Positions 1 through 5,448 of a DNA stretch of 5,448 nt are shown here, one piece after another. A model generated the notes under the pieces. It was given only the letters and a program-made list of their open reading frames with translations, was not told the DNA's origin and made no database searches. This stretch comes from Bacillota bacterium (lineage in GTDB: Bacteria > Vulcanimicrobiota > JAMDEM01). A program made the translations under genes and the position numbers. The DNA lies in the NCBI GenBank assembly GCA_023486985.1, contig JAMDEM010000149.1, positions 1 to 5,448 on the forward strand, in the 5' to 3' direction. Numbering within the stretch: position 1 is the first letter of the stretch; each line of letters opens with the position of its first letter.

Positions 1-1
1 G

Positions 2-397
2 AGCATGATAAAGGCCGGGTCGATGTACGACCCTCCCGGAAAAGAAGGACTTGCCAACTTCACCGCAAGTCTTCTTGAACGGGGCACAAAAACAAGAACA
101 TCGCAGCAAATAGCGTCAGATCTTGATTTCATAAGTGCGTCATTGAATTTTGGCGGTTCAAGGGAGCGCACGGGATTTGGCGGATTGATGCTTTCCCAGG
201 ATTTTGAAAAAGTTATTGCCATTCTTGCTGATGAGCTTCAAAACCCGGTTTTCCCGCAGGATGAAATTAAAAAGGTAAGGGGAGAACTCATAACAGCAGT
301 GAAGATGAATGAGGATGATCCAAGAAGCATGGCATTTAAGAAGAATAATCCCGTTGTCAAGAACAACCCGCACAGGTTGTTCAATCTTAACTTTTGA
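2..397 (+). CDS. M16 peptidase second-domain fragment, in inverted orientation (partial, disrupted)
   Basis: This frame is open through the left edge. Its first ATG, at position 5, is not a real start because no ribosome binding site precedes it and the reading already lies inside a domain. Positions 2-346 encode the N-terminal part of a non-catalytic M16 domain: IKAGSMYDPPGKEGLANFTASLLERGT, then LADELQNPVFPQDEIKKVRGEL and NEDDPRSMAFKKN. The slot normally holding HxxEH reads ANFTAS, as expected for the inactive second half of two-domain M16 proteins. After about position 346 the frame leaves the family and reads antisense through the opposite-strand M16 gene until the TGA at 395-397. I infer that it is the displaced continuation of the minus-strand M16 gene at 158-1900: that gene breaks off at the start of its second domain and this piece resumes about 12-13 residues later. 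It is unlikely to be a functional gene as it stands. Confidence 0.75.
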   Translation, partial: SMIKAGSMYDPPGKEGLANFTASLLERGTKTRTSQQIASDLDFISASLNFGGSRERTGFGGLMLSQDFEKVIAILADELQNPVFPQDEIKKVRGELITAVKMNEDDPRSMAFKKNNPVVKNNPHRLFNLNF

Positions 398-1900
398 TAC
401 AGGAGGCTTTGAAGCTTTTTTTGCAGGGGTGCTGACTGCAGGTTTTTTCTTTACCGGATGCTTTTTCCCGCCTGTTCCGGTTTTTTTGCTTTTTTCGTTA
501 GCTGACACAAGACTGTTATCTTCCTTATACCTTGCCGGCCCCGGTGCCTGCATAGGTGCAGACATACTCTCCGGGCTTTTTGGAGGCAGGGGAATAAATA
601 TTCCCACGGTGCGGTTATCCGGCGTCAGGTACTTACCGGCAACCTTCATAACATCTTCTTTCGTTACCTTCTTTAAGTTGTCTGCAAATGTATCAATATA
701 CTTGTAAGTATAAATTGTTTCATAGTAGCCCAGTGTTTCAGCCTGGCTGGTAACGCTGTCTCTTGCATAAATGAATGAAGAATTCACCTGGTTAACAGCT
801 TTTTTCAGTTCAAGGTCGCTTATGGGCTCCTTTTTTAATTTCTCAAGCTCCGCATATAAAACTTCCTCAACTTTTTCCGTGGAAACACCGGGTCTTAATA
901 CAACCGTGATGTAAAAGAGAGTGGGATCAATATGCCTGTCAACCCATGAACCTACCTCGGCAGCCAGTTCTGTTTCTACAAGGGCTTTATAAAGCCTTGA
1001 GGAACGTCCCCCCGTGAGAACCGAATCCATTATGGAAAGAGGGAAGATATCCGGATCCTTGACAGCAGGAATATGATAGGCAACATGAAGTAAAGTTGTA
1101 GCTCCCTCTTTTTTAACAATAACCCGTCTTTCGCCCTGCTGTGCCGGCTCCTGGCACATAATCTGCGGCACCGGGCCGCCTGATGGAATTTTTCCAAAAT
1201 ATTTTTTTGCCAGCATCAAGGCTTCCTGTGCACTTATATCCCCTACTATTACCAAAGTTGCATTTTCCGGCTTATAAAATTCTTTGTAATATTTGTAAAC
1301 ATCTTCTCTTGTATAATTAAGAACATCGCACTTCCATCCTATTACGGGCCAGTGGTACGGATGTGCCTTAAATGCGGCAGCCGCCACTTCTTCATACAGA
1401 TCAAACCATGGATTATTCTCATCGCCTTCCAGCTCTGAAAGGACAACCGTTTTTTCATGTTTGAGCTCTTTAGGATCAATTAAACTGTTGACCATCCTGT
1501 CTGCTTCTATCTTCAGCGCAAGCTCCAGATTGCTGCTGGGAAGGGTTTCAAAATAAGCAGTGAAATCCTCTGCGGTAAAGGCGTTATTCTCAGCGCCTGC
1601 CCTGTTAAGAAGCCTGTCAATTTCTCCCGGTTTAAAGGTTTTCGTTCCCTTGAAAAGCATATGTTCAAGCTGGTGGGAAATTCCCGTTATTCCCACGTTT
1701 TCATTTCTCGAACCCACCCTGTACCAGACAAAAACACTCACCACCGGAGCGGAATGAACTTCCTGAATAAGAACTTTGATTCCGTTATCCAGCTTATATT
1801 CCTGAATTTTGCCCGCATTCTGTCCAAAAACAGAAGAGGCGGAAAAAATTAAAATCAGCAGAAGAAGAAGTGCGCTGATTTTATGGAAATTTTTCTTCAT
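158..1900 (-). CDS. Exported M16 family zinc metalloprotease, C-terminal part replaced at an inversion joint
   Basis: The start is the ATG at 1900 (MKKNFHKIS), chosen because AAGGAGG lies 8 nt upstream and a signal sequence follows directly (hydrophobic residues 9-26, likely cleavage near VFG-Q27). Residues about 34-180 form the catalytic M16 domain with the zinc site HxxEH at H76/E79/H80; the third ligand is probably E156 in VVLSELEGDENNP. Residues about 190-375 form the M16 C-type subdomain, with the conserved GGRSSRLYKALVE at about 297-309. A Lys/Pro-rich linker (about 470-505) leads to EQPVRVVLDNGIILL, the opening strand of a second M16 domain. From about residue 522 (position 337 downward) homology stops: the last 59 codons are the antisense of the plus-strand M16 piece. 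An intact two-domain relative would be roughly 850-900 residues; this reading gives 580. The predicted role is extracytoplasmic peptide degradation; the substrate is unknown. It follows the 5'-nucleotidase on the same strand after a 191-bp gap, so it may have its own promoter. Confidence 0.85.
   Translation of the reverse strand: MKKNFHKISALLLLLILIFSASSVFGQNAGKIQEYKLDNGIKVLIQEVHSAPVVSVFVWYRVGSRNENVGITGISHQLEHMLFKGTKTFKPGEIDRLLNRAGAENNAFTAEDFTAYFETLPSSNLELALKIEADRMVNSLIDPKELKHEKTVVLSELEGDENNPWFDLYEEVAAAAFKAHPYHWPVIGWKCDVLNYTREDVYKYYKEFYKPENATLVIVGDISAQEALMLAKKYFGKIPSGGPVPQIMCQEPAQQGERRVIVKKEGATTLLHVAYHIPAVKDPDIFPLSIMDSVLTGGRSSRLYKALVETELAAEVGSWVDRHIDPTLFYITVVLRPGVSTEKVEEVLYAELEKLKKEPISDLELKKAVNQVNSSFIYARDSVTSQAETLGYYETIYTYKYIDTFADNLKKVTKEDVMKVAGKYLTPDNRTVGIFIPLPPKSPESMSAPMQAPGPARYKEDNSLVSANEKSKKTGTGGKKHPVKKKPAVSTPAKKASKPPVSKVKIEQPVRVVLDNGIILLKCHASWIILIHLHCCYEFSPYLFNFILRENRVLKLISKNGNNFFKILGKHQSAKSRALP
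335..349. other. Inverted joint between the two halves of the M16 gene
   Basis: On the plus strand these bases (TTTAAGAAGAATAAT) encode FKKNN, the end of the recognisable M16 fragment. On the minus strand the same bases encode IILLK, the start of the second M16 domain after VLDNG. Both readings suit the family, so the parental sequences on each side probably shared up to about 12-15 bp as an inverted repeat or microhomology, with codon boundaries in register. Left of the joint only the plus strand is M16-like; right of it only the minus strand is. The exact breakpoint within the shared bases cannot be placed, and neither parental junction is present in the window. Confidence 0.7.
386..493 (-). 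other. Lys/Pro/Ala-rich interdomain linker of the M16 protease
   Basis: Residues about 470-505 of the M16 protein are low-complexity and strongly basic (KSKKTGTGGKK, HPVKKKPAV, TPAKKASKPP). They lie between the end of the first M16 unit and the strand VRVVLDNG that opens the second. A flexible linker between the two M16 halves is known in this family; the high lysine content is the unusual part. It could favour binding to anionic envelope polymers, but that is inference. Confidence 0.6.
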
Positions 1901-1908
1901 TAAAAATG

Positions 1909-1915
1909 CCTCCTT
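1909..1915 (-). promoter_or_regulatory. Shine-Dalgarno site of the M16 protease gene
   Basis: The minus strand reads AAGGAGG eight bases before the ATG at 1900, a consensus ribosome binding site. It fixes the start at 1900 and argues against an in-frame upstream ATG at 1966, which would put a non-hydrophobic 22-residue extension ahead of the signal sequence. No convincing -35/-10 pair was found upstream; the AT-rich stretch TCTAATATTTTTTATA at about 1914-1929 might hold a -10 element. Confidence 0.85.
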
Positions 1916-1930
1916 ATAAAAAATATTAGA

Positions 1931-1950
1931 CCCCAATTTATAAATTCGGG
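1931..1950. repeat. AT-rich palindrome upstream of the M16 gene
   Basis: AATTTATAAATT (1935-1946) is a perfect 12-bp palindrome. It is flanked by CCC (1931-1933) and GGG (1948-1950), which pair after a single C/C mismatch, so the whole forms an imperfect 20-bp inverted repeat. It ends 31 bp before the M16 start codon. It could be an operator, a hairpin in the leader or a remnant of a dispersed repeat; the sequence alone does not decide. The adjoining GGGATGACCC (1948-1957) can form a small competing hairpin. Confidence 0.45.
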
Positions 1951-1993
1951 ATGACCCGGAGGCCACCCCAAATTTTTTTACAAAGTATTTATT

Positions 1994-2080
1994 CCCCCCA
2001 CCTTAATCCTCTCCCCAGGGGGAGAGGAAGATTTTGTTGAATCCCTCGCCCCTCCAGGGGGAGAGGGGAAGGGTGAGGAG
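1994..2080. repeat. Double REP-like (BIME-type) GC-rich inverted repeat
   Basis: Two hairpin-forming palindromes sit in the gap after the 5'-nucleotidase gene. The left one has arms CCTCTCCCC (2008-2016) and GGGGAGAGG (2019-2027) around a 2-nt loop. The right one (2043-2067) pairs CCCTC and CCCCT with AGGGG and GAGGG across a small internal loop. The two units are also inverted copies of each other: the left reads CACCTTAATCCTCTCCCC, and the reverse complement of the right reads CACCCTTCCCCTCTCCCC. Paired palindromes in opposite orientation between genes are the layout of REP/BIME elements. Possible roles are mRNA 3'-end protection or transcription attenuation between the two genes. No T-run follows the hairpins on the transcribed strand, so a classic intrinsic terminator is not supported. 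Confidence 0.75.
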
Positions 2081-2091
2081 TTATCATAAAC

Positions 2092-3642
2092 TTACTTCTC
2101 TGACACTTCAATTCTGCCCGGGGCAGGAATTTCTATGGGAGAATGTGCCTTAAAATAATTCAGCAAAACATCTCTCAGCAAATCCCCATAGACAAGGTTC
2201 TTTCCGTTTTTGAAAGAATTAAAGCCGTCGCCGCCGCTGGCAATAAAATCAATCGTAGTAACTCTATAAACTCCATTTGGATCAACCGGCTTGCCGTCAA
2301 CAGTTGCCTCTATTATTCTTGACCCCTGAGGAGCCTTGGGATTATAGACAACTTTTGTTCCTGATGAAACCTGCACCATGCCGTGAGTATTGGTGCCCTG
2401 CTCCAGAACCTTAAGAACGTCGGCTCCGGTTAAATCCATGGTAACCAGGCTGTTGTCAAAGGGCATTAAATTAAAAATATCGCCTACTTTTATCTGACCC
2501 TTATAAATAGGTGACCTTAATCCGCCGGCGTTCATAAATGTTATCTGTGAGCCGGCTTTTTCTTTCATTGCATCACAGACCAGGCTTCCAAGAGGAGAAT
2601 CAACTTTAGGATTGCCGCCGGTTGAAGGCGTAAGAAGATCCACTTTTGCTTCAGCTACAACCACATTCATCTGCGGAGCAACCTGGGCATCATATTTTTT
2701 CACAATCTTTGCAATCTCGGCATCAGGAGTAATCTTGCTGTCCAGAACGGGAATCAGTTCCCCCTTGGTGGTATAACTGACAATTTTATTGGTTTCCTTA
2801 TCGTACTTAATTACAAACTTTCCAAGATATTTTCCGTTGTTTCCTGTCTGAACAATAACAACATTGTTGACAATCTTTGGATCCTTTAATACCGTGTGGC
2901 TGTGTCCTCCAACTATAAGATCAACGCCTTTGACCTTTTTGGCAAGCGCCTCATCTGCATCCACGCCGAGATGTGAAAGAACAATTACAATCTTTGCTCC
3001 CTTTGACTTAACAATGGGATAATATCTGTTTACCACTGCCGCCGGGTCCTGGAATTCCAGCCCGTCCACATTGGAAGGCTTGGTAACAATCGGGGTATCG
3101 GTTGTGGTAACGCCTATAACGGCAATCTTAACACCCTGGACTTCCCTGATTGTGTAAGGCTTTAAGCCGAAGAGAAGAGCGTTCTTATCTTTTTCGATTA
3201 TATTTGCGGTCACAATCTGAAACTTTGCATTCTTTATCATCTGAAGAAGAGCTTTCTGCCCCCAGTCAAATTCATGGTTTCCGATGGTTCCAACATCATA
3301 ATTCTCATGATTCATAACATCAATTACTGAAAGTCCCTTGAATATGTTGGAAATCGGTGTTCCCTGAGCTATATCGCCTGCATCCAGAAGTAATACCGAC
3401 TTTGGATATTCTGCGCGTATTTTTTTAATGAGAGATGCAAGATAAGCAGAACCTCCTATTTTATCTTTTTCGCTCATCTTCTTGTCCTCAAAGGGAAGAA
3501 GTCTTCCATGAAAATCGTTGGTATGGACAATAACTATCGTTACTTCTTCTGCCCATAAAAACCCGGAAGAAAGCAAAATAAATGAAAAAAGAAAAACTAA
3601 AAAACCTGCAAGAACTTTTTGACTTTTAAACCTGTCCGACAT
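2092..3642 (-). CDS. Exported bifunctional metallophosphatase/5'-nucleotidase (UshA-like)
   Basis: This complete 516-residue protein is of usual length for the family. Residues about 11-31 are a hydrophobic signal sequence with likely cleavage after LWA31, so it should act outside the cytoplasmic membrane. The metallophosphatase domain (about 34-290) carries the dinuclear metal-site motifs in order: TNDFHG with D43 and H45, LDAGD with D90, GNHEFD with N122/H123, SHLG with H224, and GGHSH with H247/H249. The C-terminal substrate-binding domain (about 325-512) has NAGGLR (371-376) and IASGGDGF (467-474), the region that holds the nucleobase in UshA. The expected reaction is hydrolysis of nucleoside monophosphates, perhaps also other phosphoesters such as UDP-sugars; specificity cannot be read here. 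The gene starts three bases after the stop of the xanthine dehydrogenase-type gene, implying co-transcription and probable translational coupling. A 191-bp gap with REP-like repeats follows. Confidence 0.93.
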   Translation of the reverse strand: MSDRFKSQKVLAGFLVFLFSFILLSSGFLWAEEVTIVIVHTNDFHGRLLPFEDKKMSEKDKIGGSAYLASLIKKIRAEYPKSVLLLDAGDIAQGTPISNIFKGLSVIDVMNHENYDVGTIGNHEFDWGQKALLQMIKNAKFQIVTANIIEKDKNALLFGLKPYTIREVQGVKIAVIGVTTTDTPIVTKPSNVDGLEFQDPAAVVNRYYPIVKSKGAKIVIVLSHLGVDADEALAKKVKGVDLIVGGHSHTVLKDPKIVNNVVIVQTGNNGKYLGKFVIKYDKETNKIVSYTTKGELIPVLDSKITPDAEIAKIVKKYDAQVAPQMNVVVAEAKVDLLTPSTGGNPKVDSPLGSLVCDAMKEKAGSQITFMNAGGLRSPIYKGQIKVGDIFNLMPFDNSLVTMDLTGADVLKVLEQGTNTHGMVQVSSGTKVVYNPKAPQGSRIIEATVDGKPVDPNGVYRVTTIDFIASGGDGFNSFKNGKNLVYGDLLRDVLLNYFKAHSPIEIPAPGRIEVSEK

Positions 3643-3645
3643 AAT

Positions 3646-5448
3646 CTACCCCTTTCGATTTTTACTTGACAGCGCTTCCATAACCATCTCCGGAAGCACC
3701 GGAATCCTTTTAAACCTTATACCTATGGCATCTCTGACTGCGTTTAAAACGGCAGGAGCCGTGGGTCCTGTTACACATTCTCCTATTCCTTTGGCTCCGA
3801 ATGGTCCCTGTTCTTCATAGGTATCAACAATGCGGGTTTCAATCTCCGGCATATCAAGAGCCGTGGGAATAATATACGTAGAATAATTGGAATTCAATAC
3901 TCTTCCTTGCTCATACAACTGGTTCTCCATCAGGGCGTAACCTACTCCCATGGCTGTACCGCCCTCGGACTGCCCTTCCACGCCGTGAATATAAATCGGC
4001 TTGCCGCAGTCAATAGCCGACACTATCTTTAGAACTTCCACCTCCCCTGTTACGGTATCCACTTCCACCAGTGCAAGATGCGCCGCATATCCATAAATAA
4101 TATGAGGAAGCCCGTATCCGATATCCTGCTTGCCGGCAAGCGGCATGTCAACCTTCGAAACTGCTGACACAGGCTTTCTCTCATTGTAAAGAATAGATGC
4201 TGCCTCACCGAAGGAAAGAAACTTATCCGGTTTATTTTTTACAGATATTTTCCCTTTTGAAAATTCAATATCCTCTTTTGCTTCTTTAAGTTGAACTGAT
4301 ACAGCTTCCGACATTATTTCCTTTAGCTGCCGGCATGCCTGACAGGTGGCATTGCCTCCCAGTATTGTGCTTCTTGATGCCGAAGTTGAGCCGCCCGAAG
4401 GGTTGGTAAAAGTATCAGGCAAAACGGTGGTGATGTCATCCGTGGAGCATCCAAGAGTTTCTGCGGCAATCAGGGTATATGTCCACTGGGAGCCCTGTCC
4501 CATTTCGGTATTGCCCACTCTTAAAATAAATTTGCCGTCTTCCTTAATTTCTATTTTAGCGCTGGAAAAATCAGGAATTCCTATGGCAAGACCGCATCCT
4601 TTAAAAGAACAGGCTATGCCCACACCGCGTCGCTTCCACTGTTTCTGCCCGGCGGGCAGATCATCCTTGAATTTTTCTCTTTCCCTCCAGATGTCTGATT
4701 CCTTTAGTATCTCAAGGGTTTCTTTAGCACCTGTGGAATATTCCATAATATGACCTAAAGCAGCTTCTTCTCCCTGTTTCACTGCATTTTTCAATCTAAA
4801 CTCTATCGGATCCATGCCAAGTTTTTCCGCTGACATATCCATAATAAGTTCCATGGCAAAACACGCCTGGGGCATTCCAAATCCTCTGAAAGCTCCAGCC
4901 GGCGCCTGATTGGTATAGACTGAAAATCCATCAATGCCGATGTTTTCAATTTTATAAGGGCCCGTGCCGTATTCAACTCCGCCGCCTAAAACCTTCTCGC
5001 CAAAGGAAGCATAGGCTCCCGTATCATAAACAATTTTTGACTTCAGAGCCATTAAGGTCCCGTCTTTTTTAAAACCCAGCTTGAGCTTAAAAACAGTGGC
5101 ATGTCTTTTGTAATAACAGGAGATTGATTCTTCTCTTGAGGACTGCATCTTCACCGGTTTTCCGGTTCTTAATGCAAGAAGGGCAAGGTATATCTGAACA
5201 GTGATACCGTCTTTTTTCCCAAAGCCTCCGCCCAGGTAAGGAGCAACAACTCTTACCTTCCCAGGAGGAACTCCCATGGCATGGGCAATTTCCATTTGAT
5301 CCCTGTAAGGGCTCTGGGTGCTCGCCCAGACGATGATGTTTCCTTCTTCATCAACTTTAGCGATGCCGCATTCAGTTTCAAGGTAGGCATGATCCCCAAA
5401 AGGCGTTACAAATTCTTCTTCAATAATGAAATCCGATTCTTCAAAACC
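3646..5448 (-). CDS. Xanthine dehydrogenase/aldehyde oxidase family molybdopterin-binding subunit (N-terminus outside window)
   Basis: The frame is open through the right edge, giving the last 600 residues; relatives are about 760-780, so some 160-180 are missing. An internal Met at 5295 is not the start, because family sequence (GDHAYLETE, then VWASTQSPYRDQ) precedes it. Motifs in order, numbered from the window edge: GGGFGKK (73-79), SREES (104-108, near the substrate-contacting Glu of xanthine oxidase), AFRGFGMPQ (186-194, conserved Arg), EMGQG (315-319, cofactor binding), PDTFTNPSGGSTSASRST (344-361), GQSEGG (492-497) and GAKGIGE ending at E557, the catalytic general base. These match molybdenum hydroxylases that oxidise purines, aldehydes or N-heterocycles in the cytoplasm. 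[2Fe-2S] and FAD subunits are normally separate genes and may lie to the right. The nucleotidase neighbour favours a purine substrate, but nicotinate- or aldehyde-type activity is not excluded. Confidence 0.92.
   Translation of the reverse strand, partial: GFEESDFIIEEEFVTPFGDHAYLETECGIAKVDEEGNIIVWASTQSPYRDQMEIAHAMGVPPGKVRVVAPYLGGGFGKKDGITVQIYLALLALRTGKPVKMQSSREESISCYYKRHATVFKLKLGFKKDGTLMALKSKIVYDTGAYASFGEKVLGGGVEYGTGPYKIENIGIDGFSVYTNQAPAGAFRGFGMPQACFAMELIMDMSAEKLGMDPIEFRLKNAVKQGEEAALGHIMEYSTGAKETLEILKESDIWREREKFKDDLPAGQKQWKRRGVGIACSFKGCGLAIGIPDFSSAKIEIKEDGKFILRVGNTEMGQGSQWTYTLIAAETLGCSTDDITTVLPDTFTNPSGGSTSASRSTILGGNATCQACRQLKEIMSEAVSVQLKEAKEDIEFSKGKISVKNKPDKFLSFGEAASILYNERKPVSAVSKVDMPLAGKQDIGYGLPHIIYGYAAHLALVEVDTVTGEVEVLKIVSAIDCGKPIYIHGVEGQSEGGTAMGVGYALMENQLYEQGRVLNSNYSTYIIPTALDMPEIETRIVDTYEEQGPFGAKGIGECVTGPTAPAVLNAVRDAIGIRFKRIPVLPEMVMEALSSKNRKG
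3649..3655 (-). promoter_or_regulatory. Ribosome binding site of the 5'-nucleotidase inside the preceding gene's end
   Basis: The minus strand reads AAAGGGG six bases before the ATG at 3642. These bases also encode the last residues of the upstream molybdenum hydroxylase subunit, whose TAG stop (3648-3646) falls between the site and the start. This is a weaker match than AAGGAGG, and its position suggests reinitiation or coupled translation. Confidence 0.65.

Noticed and set aside
309..707. Plus-strand open frame of 132 codons
   Set aside because: It lies antisense to the M16 linker and C-terminal subdomain, has no family features, and its composition is what the Lys/Pro-rich opposite strand forces.
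1560..1852. Two short plus-strand open frames over the M16 catalytic domain
   Set aside because: Both are antisense to conserved M16 sequence including the HxxEH region, with no ribosome binding site or recognisable content.
1901..1966. Upstream in-frame ATG at 1966 as start of the M16 protease
   Set aside because: It would add 22 residues ahead of a clear signal sequence and would run through the intergenic palindrome, while the ATG at 1900 has a consensus AAGGAGG at ideal spacing.
2008..2067. Intrinsic terminator for the 5'-nucleotidase
   Set aside because: The hairpins are strong but no T-run follows directly on the transcribed strand (it reads GATTAAGG after the second hairpin); the inverted-pair layout fits a REP-like element better.
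4346..4753. Plus-strand open frame of 135 codons inside the molybdenum hydroxylase gene
   Set aside because: It is antisense to conserved motifs (EMGQG, PSGGSTSASRST) and shows no features of its own.
5293..5295. ATG at 5295 as start of the molybdenum hydroxylase subunit
   Set aside because: The frame continues to the window edge with typical family sequence upstream, so this Met is internal.
1..5448. CRISPR array, tRNA, rRNA, insertion sequence or phage genes
   Set aside because: No regularly spaced repeats, no tRNA-like or rRNA-like segments, and no transposase, integrase or phage protein reading frames were seen.

Overview
The window holds four coding pieces and looks like an ordinary bacterial chromosome segment with one abnormality at its left end. 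The organism cannot be named. Strong Shine-Dalgarno sites, exported proteins with Sec-type signal sequences, a molybdenum hydroxylase and GC-rich REP-like intergenic palindromes fit an uncultured, probably anaerobic bacterium of moderate GC content. That placement is inference.

Right to left, following the minus-strand direction of transcription: positions 5448-3646 encode the C-terminal 600 residues of a xanthine dehydrogenase/aldehyde oxidase-type molybdopterin-binding subunit, cut by the window edge. Three bases later an exported, two-domain 5'-nucleotidase/metallophosphatase of the UshA type begins (3642-2092). The near-overlap implies one operon and suggests nucleotide scavenging feeding purine oxidation. 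A 191-bp gap (2091-1901) carries a double REP-like inverted repeat and a separate AT-rich palindrome. Next comes an exported M16 (insulinase/pitrilysin family) zinc protease (1900 downward) with an intact HxxEH site and a Lys/Pro-rich linker.

The abnormality: the M16 gene is a two-domain type, and its second domain starts normally on the minus strand (VVLDNGIILL) but stops being M16-like near position 338. The missing first part of that second domain (IKAGSMYDPPGKEGL to SMAFKKN) is instead on the plus strand at positions 2-346, running toward the first part. The two halves meet tail-to-tail at a short shared sequence near 335-349. About 12-13 residues of the domain are absent between them and would lie just left of the window. 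So the gene has either suffered an inversion of roughly 385 bp at short inverted repeats (possibly a reversible intragenic inverton) or is an inverted chimera from amplification or assembly. Sequence just left of position 1 would decide between these. This is the most interesting signal in the window.
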